The notes beneath the pieces are model-generated. The model was not told the DNA's origin, ran no database searches, and was given only the letters and a program-made list of their open reading frames with translations. A DNA stretch of 64,000 nucleotides, from the NCBI RefSeq assembly GCF_022605725.1, contig NC_065560.1, forward strand, positions 17,971,052 through 18,035,051, given 5' to 3'. Position 1 is the first letter of the stretch; each line of letters begins with the position of its first letter. Shown here one piece after another: positions 51,205-64,000 of this stretch. The stretch comes from Anthonomus grandis grandis (taxonomy: Eukaryota > Arthropoda > Insecta > Coleoptera > Curculionidae). Made by a program: the position numbers and the translations under genes.

Positions 51205-53251
51205 TTAACTCTGGTTATGTTCAAACCGTAAAAAACATCATTTGGCTATCTTGTATAATGCGAAATAGTAAATTTAAATTATATTCGAATAATAGATAAC
51301 AGTAATAGAGTGAAATATAATTATTTTTTTTAAAAACAATACATCAGAAAAATTTCAAAAATAATTTACAGTACATTAAATGAACTTCAAAAATTAAATT
51401 GGAGTCAAATCGGACAATGCTATAATGATTAATTGCTCTATTTTTTTAACTTTGGTTATGTCCAAAACTAAAAAAGGATCTATCTAAAGGACTATTTTTT
51501 TAAAACACAATACATAAAACTATTTTTAAAAATCATTTAGGGTTAATCAAATTAAATCTAAAAAGTAAATCAGAACAATCGTTAACGCTATTAGTTATTA
51601 TATTTTCTTAACTCTGGTTGTGTTCAAACCGTAAACAACATCATTTGGCTATTTTGTATATGCGAAATAGTAATTACAATAATAGATAAAAGTAATAGAG
51701 TGAGATATAATTATTTTTTTAAAAAACAATTCATAAGAAAAATTTTAAAAATAATTTACAGTACATCAAATGAACCTCAAAAATTAAATTGGAATCAAAT
51801 CGGACAATTCTATAATGATTAATTGTTCTACTTTCTTAACCCTGGTTATGTCCGAAACATAAAAAGGATCACTTGGGTCATCTTGTATAACCTAAATATT
51901 AATTTTAAAATAAATTTGAATAATAGATAACCGTAATTGAGTGAGATATGACTATTTTTTTAAAACACAATACATAAAACTATTTTTAAAAATCATTTAG
52001 GGTTAATCAAATTAAATCTAAAAAGTAAATCAGAACAATCGTTAACGCTATTAGTTATTATATTTTCTTAACTCTGGTTGTGTTCAAACCGTAAACAACA
52101 TCATTTGGCTATTTTGTATATGCGAAATAGTAAATTTAAATTATATTCGAATAATAGATAACAGTAATAGAGTGAGATATAATTATTTTTTTAAAAAACA
52201 ATTCATAAGAAAAATTTTAAAAATAATTTACAGTACATCAAATGAACCTCAAAAATTAAATTGGAATCAAATCGGACAATTCTATAATGATTAATTGTTC
52301 TATTTTCTTAACCCTGGTTATGTCCGAAACTTAAAAAGGATCACTTGGGTCATCTTGAATAACCTAAATATTAATTTTAAAATAAATTTGAATAATAGAT
52401 AACCGTAATTAAGTGAGATATGACAATTTTTTTTAAACACAATACATCAAAATATTTTTAAAAATCATTTAGGGTTAATCAAATTATATCTAAAAATTAA
52501 ATAGGAACAATCGTTAACGCTATTCGTTATTATATTTTCTAAACTCTGGTTGTGTTCAAACCGTAAACAACATCATTTGGCTATTTTGTATATGCGAAAT
52601 AGTAAATTTAAATTATATTCGAATAATAGATAACAGTAATAGAGTGAGATATAATTATTTTTTTAAAAAACAATTCATAAGTAAAATTTTAAAAATAATT
52701 TACAGTACATCAAATGAACCTCAAAAATGAAATTGGAATCAAATCGGACAATTCTATAATGATTATTTGTTCTATTTTCATAACCCTGGTTATGTCCGAA
52801 ACTTAAAAAGGATCACTTGGGTCATCTTGTATACCCTAAATATTAATTTTAAAATAAATTTGAATAATAGATAAACGTAATTGAGTAAGATATGACTATT
52901 TTTTTAAAACACAATACATAAAACTATTTTTTAAAATCATTTAGGGTTATTCAAATTATATCTAAAAATTAAATCGGAACAATCGTTAACGATATTAGTT
53001 ATTACATTTTCTTAATTCTGGTTGTGTTCGAACCGTAAAAAACATCATTTTGCTATCTTGTATATGCGAAATAGTAAATTTAAATAATATTCGAATAATA
53101 GATAACAGTAATAGAGTGAGATATAATTATTTTTTTAAAAAACAATTCAAGAGAAAAATTTTAAAAATAATTTACAGTACATCAAATGATCTTCAAAAAC
53201 TAAATTGGAATCAAATCGGACAATGCTATAATGATTAATTGTTCTATTTTC
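51205..53251 (+). repeat. Right HOR block, first part (copy of 3.6-6.6 kb with losses)
   Basis: Monomer starts are 51205 (B), 51446 (A, deleted form), 51608 (B, 228 bp), 51836 (A), 52068 (B), 52308 (A), 52540 (B), 52780 (A) and 53012 (B). Offset to the left block is 47,568 at the start, 47,166 after 51,608 (one 402-bp dimer fewer) and 46,683 after 52,068 (a further 483-bp dimer fewer). The unusual gttaacttagttatt deletion just before 51,205 matches 3,614. Confidence 0.86.
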
Positions 53252-56200
53252 TTAACTATGGTTATGTCCAAAACTAAAAAAGGAACATTTGGGTCATCTT
53301 GTATAACCTAAATATGAATTTTAAAATAAATTTGACTAATAGGTAACCGTAATTGAGTCAGATATGACTATTTTTTTAAAACACAATACATAAAACTATT
53401 TTTAAAAATCATTTAGGGTTATTCAAATTATATCTAAAAATTAAATCGGAACAATCGTTAACGATATTAGTTATTACATTTTCTTAACTCTGGTTGTGTT
53501 CAAACCGTAAAAAACATCATTTGGCTATCTCGTATAATGCGAAATAGTAAATTTAAATTATATTCGAATAATAGATAACCGTAATTGAGTGAAATATGAC
53601 TATTTTTTTTTAACACAATACATCAAAATATTTTTAAAAATCATTTAGGGTTAATCAAATTATATCTAAAAATTAAATCGGAAAAATCGTTAACGATATT
53701 AGTTATTACATTTTCTTAACTCTGGTTGTGTTCAAACCGTAAAAAACATCATTTGGCTATCTTGTATAATGCGAAATAGTAAATTTGAATTATATTCGAA
53801 TAATAGATAATAGTAATAGAGTGAAATATGATTATTTTTTTTTAAAACAATACATAAGAAAAATTTCAAAAATAATTTACAGTACATTAAATGAACTTCA
53901 AAAATTAAATTGGAGTCAAATCGGACAATGCTATAATGATTAATTGTTCTATTTTCTTAACTTTGGTTATGTCCAAAACTAAAAAAAGGATCATTTGGGT
54001 CATCTTGTATAACCTAAATATGAATTTTAAAATAAATTTGAATAATAGGTAACCGTAATTGAGTCAGATATGACTATTTTTTTAAAACACAATACATAAA
54101 ACTATTTTTAAAAACCATTTAGGGTTAATCAAATTATATCTAAAAATTAAATTAAAATTAAATCGGAACAATCGCCAACACTATTAGTTATTATATTTTC
54201 TTAACTCTGGTTGTGTTCAAACCGTAAACAACATCATTTGGCTATTTTGTATATGCGAAATAGTAATTAGAATAATAGATAACAGTAATAGAGTGAGATA
54301 TAATTATTTTTTTAAAAAACAATTCATAAGAAAAATTTTAAAAATAATTTACAGTACATCAAATGAACCTCAAAAATTAAATTGGAATCAAATCGGACAA
54401 TTCTATAATGATTAATTGTTCTACTTTCTTAACCCTGGTTATGTCCGAAACATAAAAAGGATCACTTGGGTCATCTTGTATAACCTAAATATTAATTTTA
54501 AAATAAATTTGAATAATAGGTAACCGTAATTGAGTCAGATATGACTATTTTTTTAAAACACAATACATAAAACTATTTTTAAAAATCATTTAGGGTTAAT
54601 CAAATTATATCTAAAAATTAAATTAAAATTAAATCGGAACAATCGCCAACACTATTAGTTATTATATTTTCTTAACTCTGGTTGTGTTCAAACCGTAAAA
54701 AACATCATTTGGCTATCTTGTATATGCAAAATAATAAATTTAAATTATATTCGAATAATAGATAACATTAATAGTGTGAAATATGATTATGTTTTTTTAA
54801 AACAATACATCAGAAAAATTTTAAAAATAATTTACAGTACATCAAATGAACCTCAAAAATTAAATTGGAATCAAATCGGACAATTCTATAATGATTAATT
54901 GTACTATTTTCTTAACCCTGGTTATGTCCGAAACATAAAAAGGATCACTTGGGTCATCTTGTATAACATAAATATTAATTTTAAAATAAATTTGAATAAT
55001 AGATAACCGTAATTGAGTGAGATATGACTATTTTTTTAAAACACAATACATAAAACTATTTTTAAAAATCATTTAGGGTTAATCAAATTAAATCTAAAAA
55101 GTAAATCAGAACAATCGTTAACGCTATTAGTTATTATATTTTCTTAACTCTGGTTGTGTTCAAACCGTAAACAACATCATTTGGCTATTTTGTATATGCG
55201 AAATAGTAAATTTAAATTATATTCGAATAATAGATAACAGTAATAGAGTGAGATATAATTATTTTTTTAAAAAACAATTCATAAGAAAAATTTTAAAAAT
55301 AATTTACAGTACATCAAATGAACCTCAAAAATTAAATTGGAATCAAATCGGACAATTCTATAATGATTAATTGTTCTATTTTCTTAACCCTGGTTATGTC
55401 CGAAACTTAAAAAGGATCACTTGGGTCATCTTGAATAACCTAAATATTAATTTTAAAATAAATTTGAATAATAGATAACCGTAATTAAGTGAGATATGAC
55501 AATTTTTTTTAAACACAATACATCAAAATATTTTTAATAATCATTTAGGGTTAATCAAATTATATCTAAAAATTAAATAGGAACAATCGTTAACGCTATT
55601 CGTTATTATATTTTCTAAACTCTGGTTGTGTTCAAACCGTAAACAACATCATTTGGCTATTTTGTATATGCGAAATAGTAAATTTAAATTATATTCGAAT
55701 AATAGATAACAGTAATAGAGTGAGATATAATTATTTTTTTAAAAAACAATTCATAAGAAAAATTTTAAAAATAATTTACAGTACATCAAATGAACCTCAA
55801 AAATGAAATTGGAATCAAATCGGACAATTCTATAATGATTATTTGTTCTATTTTCATAACCCTGGTTATGTCCGAAACTTAAAAAGGATCACTTGGGTCA
55901 TCTTGTATACCCTAAATATTAATTTTAAAATAAATTTGAATAATAGATAAACGTAATTGAGTAAGATATGACTATTTTTTTAAAACACAATACATAAAAC
56001 TATTTTTTAAAATCATTTAGGGTTATTCAAATTATATCTAAAAATTAAATCGGAACAATCGTTAACGATATTAGTTATTACATTTTCTTAATTCTGGTTG
56101 TGTTCGAACCGTAAAAAACATCATTTTGCTATCTTGTATATGCGAAATAGTAAATTTAAATAATATTCGAATAATAGATAACAGTAATAGAGTGAGATAT

Positions 56201-56327
56201 AATTATTTTTTTAAAAAACAATTCATAAGAAACATTTTAAAAATAATTTACAGTACATCAAATGATCTTCAAAAACTAAATTGGAATCAAATCGGACAAT
56301 GCTATAATGATTAATTGTTCTATTTTC
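53252..56327 (+). repeat. Right HOR unit with internal 3,076-bp duplication
   Basis: Monomer starts are 53252 (A), 53484 (B/A hybrid), 53716 (B), 53957 (A long), 54201 (B, 228 bp), 54429 (A), 54672 (B), 54912 (A), 55144 (B), 55384 (A), 55616 (B), 55856 (A) and 56088 (B). Up to 54,200 it matches 6,568-7,515. At 54,201 it switches to the sequence of 4,442 onward. The next copy of the opening A is at 56,328, 3,076 bp later. The distance between 4,442 and 7,516 is 3,074, so one unequal exchange between equivalent B monomers explains both facts. Confidence 0.86.
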
Positions 56328-59300
56328 TTAACTATGGTTATGTCCAAAACTAAAAAAGGAACATTTGGGTCATCTTGTATAACCTAAATATGAATTTTAA
56401 AATAAATTTGACTAATAGGTAACCGTAATTGAGTCAGATATGACTATTTTTTTAAAACACAATACATAAAACTATTTTTAAAAATCATTTAGGGTTATTC
56501 AAATTATATCTAAAAATTAAATCGGAACAATCGTTAACGATATTAGTTATTACATTTTCTTAACTCTGGTTGTGTTCAAACCGTAAAAAACATCATTTGG
56601 CTATCTCGTATAATGCGAAATAGTAAATTTAAATTATATTCGAATAATAGATAACCGTAATTGAGTGAAATATGACTATTTTTTTTTAACACAATACATC
56701 AAAATACTTTTAAAAATCATTTAGGGTTAATCAAATTATATCTAAAAATTAAATCGGAAAAATCGTTAACGATATTAGTTATTACATTTTCTTAACTCTG
56801 GTTGTGTTCAAACCGTAAAAAACATCATTTGGCTATCTTGTATAATGCGAAATAGTAAATTTGAATTATATTCGAATAATAGATAATAGTAATAGAGTGA
56901 AATATGATTATTTTTTTTTAAAACAATACATAAGAAAAATTTCAAAAATAATTTACAGTACATTAAATGAACTTCAAAAATTAAATTGGAGTCAAATCGG
57001 ACAATGCTATAATGATTAATTGTTCTATTTTCTTAACTTTGGTTATGTCCAAAACTAAAAAAAGGATCATTTGGGTCATCTTGTATAACCTAAATATGAA
57101 TTTTAAAATAAATTTGAATAATAGGTAACCGTAATTGAGTCAGATATGACTATTTTTTTAAAACACAATACATAAAACTATTTTTAAAAACCATTTAGGG
57201 TTAATCAAATTATATCTAAAAATTAAATTAAAATTAAATCGGAACAATCGCCAACACTATTAGTTATTATATTTTCTTAACTCTGGTTGTGTTCAAACCG
57301 TAAAAAAAATCATTTGGCTATCTCGTATATGCGAAATAGTAAATTTAAATTATATTCGAATAATAGATAACAGTAATAGTGTGAAATATGATTATTTTTT
57401 TTGAAAACAATACATCAGAAAAATTTTAAAAATAATTTACAGTACATCAAATGAACTTCAAAATTTAAATTGGAATGAAATCGGACAATGCTATAATGAT
57501 TAATTGTTCTATTTTCTTAAACCTGGTTATGTCCAAAACTTAAAAAGGATCATTTCGGTCATCTTGTATAACCTAAATATGAATTTTAAATTAAATTTGA
57601 ATAATAGGTAACCGTAATTGAGTCAGATATGACTATTTTTTTTAAAACACAATACATAAAACTATTTTTAAAAATCATTTAGGGTTAATCAAATTATATC
57701 TAAAAATTAAAATTAAATCGGAACAATCGCCAACACTATTAGTTATTATATTTTCTTAATTCTGGTTGTGTTCAAACCGTAAAAAACATCATTTTGCTAT
57801 CTTGTATAATGCGAAATAGTAAATTTTAATTATATTCGAATAATAGATAACAGTAATAGAGTGAAATATGATTATTTTTTTTTAAAAACAATACACCAAA
57901 ATTTCATTGTGTTCAAACCGTACCGTACATTAAATGAACTTCAAAAATTAAATTAGTCAAATCGGACAATGCTATAATGATTAATTGTTCTATTTTCTTA
58001 ACCCTTGTTATGTCCAAAACTTAAAAAGGATCATTTTTGTCATCTTGTATAACCTGAATATTCATTTTAAAATAAATTTGAATAATAGGTAACCGTAATT
58101 GAGTCAGATATGACTATTTTTTTAAAACACAATACATAAAACTATTTTTAAAAATCATTTAGGGTTAATCAAATTATATCTAAAAATTAAATTAAAATTA
58201 AATCGGAACAATCGCCAACACTATTAGTTATTATATTTTCTTAACTCTGGTTGTGTTCAAACCGTAAAAAACATCATTTGGCTATCTTGTATATGCAAAA
58301 TAATAAATTTAAATTATATTCGAATAATAGATAACATTAATAGTGTGAAATATGATTATGTTTTTTTAAAACAATACATCAGAAAAATTTTAAAAATAAT
58401 TTACAGTACATCAAATGAACCTCAAAAATTAAATTGGAATCAAATCGGACAATTCTATAATGATTAATTGTACTATTTTCTTAACCCTGGTTATGTCCGA
58501 AACTTAAAAAGGATCACTTGGGTCATCTTGTATAAATAATAATAACCTAAATATAACTAATAACATAATAACCTAAATATTAATTTTAAAATAAATTTGA
58601 ATAATAGATAACCGTAATTAAGTGAGATATGACTATTTTTTTTAAACACAATATATCAAAATATTTTTAAAAATCATTTAGGGTTAATCAAATTATATCT
58701 AAAAATTAAATCGGAACAATCGTTAACGCTATTAGTTATTACATTTTCTTAATTCTGGTTGTGTTCAAACCGTAAAAAACATCATTTTGCTATCTTGTAT
58801 ATGCGAAATAGTAAATTTAAATTATATTCGAATAATAGATAATAGTAATAGAGTGAGATATAATTATTTTTTTAAAAAACAATTCATAAGAAAATTTTAA
58901 AAATAATTTACAGTACATCAAATGAACTTTAAAAATGAAATTGGAATCAAATCGGACAATTCTATAATGATTAATTGTTCTATTTTCTTAACCCTGGTTA
59001 TGTCCGAAACTTAAAAAGGATCACTTGGGTCATCTTGTATAACCTAAATATTAATTTTAAAATAAATTTGAATAATAGATAACCGTAATTAAGTGAGATA
59101 TGACTATTTTTTTAAAACACAATACATAAAACTATTTTTAAAAATCATTTAGGGTTAATCAAATTAAATCTAAAAAGTAAATCAGAACAATCGTTAACGC
59201 TATTAGTTATTATATTTTCTAAACTCTGGTTGTCTTCAAACCGTAAACAACATCATTTGGCTACTTTGTATATGCGGAATAGTAAATTTAAATTATATTC

Positions 59301-60401
59301 GAATAATAGATAACAGTAATAGAGTGAGATATAATTATTTTTTTAAAAAACAATTCATAGGAAAAATTTTAAAAATAATTTACAGTACATCAAATGAACC
59401 TCAAAAATTAAATTGGAATCAAATCGGACAATTCTATAATGATTAATTGTTCTATTTTCTTAACCCTGGTTATGTCCGAAACTTAAAAAGGATCACTTGG
59501 GTCATCTTGAATAACCTAAATATTAATTTTAAAATAAATTTGAATAATAGATAACTGTAATTAAGTGAGATATGACTATTTTTTTAAACACAATACATCA
59601 AAATATTTTTAAAAATCATTTAGGGTTAATCAAATTATATCTAAAAATTAAATAGGAACAATCGTTAACGCTATTAGTTATTATATTTTCTAAACTCTGG
59701 TTGTGTTCAAACCGTAAACAACATCATTTGGCTATTTTGTATATGCGAAATAGTAAATTTAAATTATATTCGAATAATAGATAACAGTAATAGAGTGAGA
59801 TATAATTGTTTTTTTAAAAAACAATTCATAAGAAAATTTTAGAAATAATTTACAGTACATCAAATGAACTTCAAAAATGAAATTGGAATCAAATCGGACA
59901 ATTCTATAATGATTAATTGTTCTATTTTCATAACCCTGGTTATGTCCGAAACTTAAAAAGGATCACTTGGGTCATCTTGTATAACCTAAATATTAATTTT
60001 AAAATAAATTTGAATAATAGATAAACGTAATTGAGTAAGATATGACTATTTTTTTAAAACACAATACATAAAACTATTTTTAAAAATCATTTAGGGTTAT
60101 TCAAATTATATCTAAAAATTAAATCGGAACAATCGTTAACGATATTAGTTATTACATTTTCTTAATTCTGGTTGTGTTCAAACCGTAAAAAACATCATTT
60201 TGCTATCTTGTATATGCGAAATAGTAAATTTAAATTATATTCGAATAATAGATAACAGTAATAGAGTAAGATATAATTATTTTTTTAAAAAACAATTCAT
60301 AAGAAAAATTTTAAAAATAATTTACAGTACATCAAATGAACTTCAAAAACTAAATTGGAATCAAATCGGACAATGCTATAATGATTAATTGTTCTATTTT
60401 C
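56328..60401 (+). repeat. Right HOR unit (4,074 bp), copy of 6,568-10,639
   Basis: It has the same 17 monomers in the same order as 6,568-10,639: hybrid 56560, displaced-box B 57756, and an A with the 36-bp insertion at 58481. Small differences include 58,979 (aattgttctatt versus aattgtctatt at 9,215), tatgcggaatag near 59,274, and agagtaagatata near 60,266. Confidence 0.9.
58535..58570 (+). repeat. 36-bp insertion in an A monomer, right copy
   Basis: Identical in position and sequence to the insertion at 8,773, 49,762 bp away. It is a clean tag for the large duplication. Confidence 0.85.
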
Positions 60402-63400
60402 TTAACTTTGGTTATGTCCAAAACTAAAAAAGGAACATTTGGGTCATCTTGTATAACCTAAATATGAATTTTAAAATAAATTTGAATAATAGGTAACCGT
60501 AATTGAGTCAGATATGACTATTTTTTTAAAACACAATACATAAAACTATTTTTAAAAATCATTTAGGGTTATTCAAATTATATCTAAAAATTAAATCGGA
60601 ACAATCGTTAACGATATTAGTTATTACATTTTCTTAACTCTGGTTGTGTTCAAACCGTAAAAAACATCATTTGGCTATCTCGTATAATGCGAAATAGTAA
60701 ATTTAAATTATATTCGAATAATAGATAACCGTAATTGAGTGAAATATGACTATTTTTTTTTAAAACAATACATAAGAAAAATTTCAAAAATAATTTACAG
60801 TACATTAAATGAACTTCAAAAATTAAATTGGAGTCAAATCGGACAATGCTATAATGATTAATTGTTCTATTTTCTTAACTTTGGTTATGTCCAAAACTAA
60901 AAAAGGATCATTTGGGTCATCTTGTATAACCTAAATATGAATTTTAAAATAAATTTGAATAATAGGTAACCGTAATTGAGTCAGATATGACTATTTTTTT
61001 AAAACACAATACATAAAACTATTTTTAAAAATCATTTAGGGTTAATCAAATTATATCTAAAAATTAAATTAAAATTAAATCGGAACAATCGCCAACACTA
61101 TTAGTTATTATATTTTCTTAACTCTGGTTGTGTTCAAACCGTAAAAAAATCATTTGGCTATCTTGTATATGCAAAATAATAAATTTAAATTATATTCAAA
61201 TAATAGATAACAGTAATAGAGTGAGATATAATTATTTTATTAAAAAACAATTCATAAGAAAAATTTTAAAAATAATTTACAGTACATTAAATGAACCTCA
61301 AAAATTAAATTGGAGTCAAATCGGACAATGCTATAATGATTAATTGTTCTATTTTCTTAACCCTTGTTATGTCCAAAACTTAAAAAGGATCATTTTTGTC
61401 ATCTTGTATAACTTAAATATTTATTTTAAAATAAATTTGAATAATAGATAACCGTAATTGAGTGAGATATGACTATTTTTTTTTAACACAATACATCAAA
61501 ATATTTTTAAAAATCATTTAGGGTTAATCAAATTATGTCTAAAAATTAAATCGGAACAATCGTTAATGATATTAGTTATTACACTTTCTTAACTCTGATT
61601 GTGTTCAAACTGTAAAAAACATCATTTGGCTATCTCGTATATGCGAAATAGTAAATTTAAATTATATTCGAATAATAGATAACAGTAATAGTGTGAAATA
61701 TGATTATTTTTTTTGAAAACAATACATCAGAAAAATTTTAAAAATAATTTACAGTACATCAAATGAACTTCAAAATTTAAATTGGAATGAAATCGGACAA
61801 TGCTATAATGATTAATTGTTCTATTTTCTTAAACCTGGTTATGTCCAAAACTTAAAAAGGATCATTTCGGTCATCTTGTATAACCTAAATATGAATTTTA
61901 AATTAAATTTGAATAATAGGTAACCGTAATTGAGTCAGATATGACTATTTTTTTAAAACACAATACATAAAACTATTTTTAAAAATCATTTAGGGTTAAT
62001 CAAATTATATCTAAAAATTAAATTAAAATTAAATCGGAACAATCGCCAACACTATTAGTTATTATATTTTCTTAACTCTGGTTGTGTTCAAACCGTAAAA
62101 AACATCATTTGGCTATCTTGTATATGCAAAATAATAAATTTAAATTATATTCGAATAATGGATAACATTAATAGTGTGAAATATGATTATGTTTTTTTAA
62201 AACAATACATCAGAAAAATTTTAAAAATAATTTACAGTACATCAAATGAACCTCAAAAATTAAATTGGAATCAAATCGCACAATTCTATAATGATTAATT
62301 GTACTATTTTCTTAACCCTGGTTATGTCCGAAACTTAAAAAGGATCACTTGGGTCATCTTGTATAACCTAAATATTAATTTTAAAATAAATTTGAATAAT
62401 AGATAACCGTAATTAAGTGAGATATGACTATTTTTTTTAAACACAATACATCAAAATATTTTTAAAAATCATTTAGGGTTAATCAAATTATATCTAAAAA
62501 TTAAATCGGAACAATCGTTGTGTTCAAACCGTAAAAAACATCATTTTGCTATCTTGTATATGCGAAATAGTAAATTTAAATTATATTCGAATAATAGATA
62601 ATAGTAATAGAGTGAGATATAATTATTTTTTTAAAAAACAATTCATAAGAAAATTTTAAAAATAATTTACAGTACATCAAATGAACTTTAAAAATGAAAT
62701 TGGAATCAAATCGGACAATTCTATAATGATTAATTGTTCTATTTTCTTAACCCTGGTTATGTCCGAAATTTAAAAAGGATCACTTGGGTCATCTTGTATA
62801 ACCTAAATATTAATTTTAAAATAAATTTGAATAATAGATAACCGTAATTGAGTGAGATATGACTATTTTTTTAAAACACAATACATAAAACTATTTTTAA
62901 AAATCATTTAGGGTTAATCAAATTAAATCTAAAAAGTAAATCAGAACAATCGTTAACGCTATTAGTTATTATATTTTCTAAACTCTGGTTGTCTTCAAAG
63001 CGTAAACAACATCATTTGGCTATTTTGTATATGCGAAATAGTAAATTTAAATTATATTCGAATAATAAATAACAGTAATAGAGTGAGATATAATTATTTT
63101 TTTAAAAAACAATTCATAAGAAAAATTTTAAAAATAATTTACAGTACATCAAATGAACCTCAAAAATTAAATTGGAATCAAATAGGACAATTCTATAATG
63201 ATTAATTGTTCTATTTTCTTAACCCTGGTTATGTCCGAAACTTAAAAAGGATCACTTGGGTCATCTTGAATAACCTAAATATTAATTTTAAAATAAATTT
63301 AAATAATAGATAACCGTAATTAAGTGAGATATGACTATTTTTTTTAAACACAATACATCAAAATATTTTTAAAAATCATTTAGGGTTAATCAAATTATAT

Positions 63401-64000
63401 CTAAAAATTAAATAGGAACAATCGTTAACGCTATTAGTTATTATATTTTCTAAACTCTGGTTGTGTTCAAACCGTAAACAACATCATTTGGCTATTTTGT
63501 ATATGCGAAATAGTAAATTTAAATTATATTCGAATAATAGATAACAGTAATAGAGTGAGATATAATTGTTTTTTTAAAAAACAATTCATAAGAAAATTTT
63601 AAAAATAATTTACAGTACATCAAATGAACTTCAAAAATGAAATTGGAATCAAATCGGACAATTCTATAATGATTAATTGTTCTATTTTCATAACCCTGGT
63701 TATGTCCGAAACTTAAAAAGGATCACTTGGGTCATCTTGTATAACCTAAATATTAATTTTAAAATAAATTTGAATAATAGATAAACGTAATTGAGTAAGA
63801 TATGACTATTTTTGTAAAACACAATACATAAAACTATTTTTAAAAATCATTTAGGGTTATTCAAATTATATCTAAAAATTAAATCGGAACAATCGTTAAC
63901 GATATTAGTTATTACATTTTCTTAATTCTGGTTGTGTTCAAACCGTAAAAAACATCATTTTGCTATCTTGTATATGCGAAATAGTAAATTTAAATTATAT
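60402..64000 (+). repeat. Right HOR unit, copy of 10,640-14,238, cut by window end
   Basis: It repeats 10,640 onward at about +49,762, including the mosaic B (60634), the ctgattgtg B (61,597 versus 11,836), the 36-bp deletion (62,519) and ggttgtcttcaaagcg (near 62,993; 13,225 has ctttaaagcg). The sequence stops mid-B at the window edge, so the duplicated block is longer than seen here. Confidence 0.9.
62519..62520 (+). other. 36-bp deletion junction, right copy
   Basis: Same junction as at 12,758, 49,761 bp away, confirming that the deletion came before the large duplication. Confidence 0.85.

Larger units (their letters stand above)
1..64000 (+). repeat. AT-rich A/B dimeric satellite array filling the whole window
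   Basis: The entire window is made of head-to-tail monomers of about 232-243 bp in one orientation. Type A opens with a box like ctggttatgtccgaaac and type B with ctggttgtgttcaaaccg. Both then share gaataatagataac, a T-run followed by A-run, and a closing attttc. A and B align end to end, so they descend from one ancestral monomer. They alternate to give dimers of about 472-485 bp. I count about 270 monomers. No stretch of 300 bp falls outside this pattern. Many variants are fixed at set places in longer periods, which is the hallmark of higher-order repeats. The array runs through both window ends. A centromeric, pericentromeric or subtelomeric location is inferred from the type of sequence only. 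Confidence 0.97.
54201..64000 (+). repeat. Large duplicated block, right copy (about 9.8 kb, continues past window)
   Basis: Partner of 4,442-14,238. Because it reaches the last base of the window, its true right end is unknown. Together with the partial match of 51.07-54.2 kb to 3.5-7.5 kb, it suggests that the whole interval between the copies (about 49.8 kb) may itself be part of a repeating unit. That is inference. Confidence 0.9.

Noticed and set aside
61976..62000. Telomere-like catttagggttaatc in A monomers (TTTAGGG/TTAGGG match)
   Set aside because: Only one hexamer or heptamer occurs per A monomer, never in tandem, and B has tttacagtacatc at the same place. A chance match is more likely than a telomeric origin.
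1..64000. CRISPR array or bacterial repeat
   Set aside because: There are no short identical repeats separated by unique spacers. The whole 236-243 bp unit is repeated with no unique spacer, and no cas genes are present.

Overview
The whole 64-kb window is one uninterrupted tandem satellite array. I see no gene, RNA gene, transposon, CRISPR array or unique sequence in it. It is very AT-rich: a hand count of bases 781-1260 gives 108 G+C in 480, about 22.5%. The nested repeat structure points to a eukaryotic nuclear satellite, of the kind found at centromeres, pericentromeres or subtelomeres. The sequence alone does not identify the species or the chromosomal position. All monomers read in the same direction.

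The array has at least four levels. (1) The basic unit is a monomer of about 232-243 bp. Two diverged types, A (starts near ttaaccctggttatgtcc) and B (starts near ttaactctggttgtgttc), align with each other along their whole length. (2) A and B alternate as dimers of about 472-485 bp. By hand I place about 270 monomers in the window. (3) Dimers carrying fixed variants are arranged in higher-order repeats (HORs). The clearest is a 9-dimer, 4,317-bp HOR present five times between 18,912 and 42,392. A looser HOR of about 3.8-4.3 kb fills 1-17,484 and 51,205-64,000. Smaller tandems of 1,898 bp (42,393-46,188) and 968 bp (47,135-49,070) lie between them. (4) The middle HORs and a 1,427-bp linker cassette form two super-units, 17,485-32,334 (14,850 bp) and 32,335-42,392 (10,058 bp). 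They differ by one HOR. In addition, 4,442-14,238 reappears almost unchanged at 54,201-64,000, about 49,760 bp downstream, so a still larger unit is likely.

Many rearrangement products can be read directly: B/A hybrid monomers from unequal exchange, mosaic B/A/B monomers, a 79-bp deletion with 9 bp of filler, a B monomer carrying a displaced copy of its own first box, a 36-bp insertion, a 36-bp microhomology deletion, single-dimer gains and losses, and one short gene-conversion patch. Shared variants give a partial order of events. Positions 46,189-51,204 are the most heterogeneous part and look less recently homogenised.

Short open frames exist in some B monomers (about 62-71 codons), but they begin at TTG, are frameshifted or stopped in most copies, and are not kept in A. 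I do not annotate them as genes. Monomer boundaries use the convention that a monomer starts at the ttaac (or variant) following the attttc motif. All coordinates and lengths were counted by hand and may be off by a base or two.
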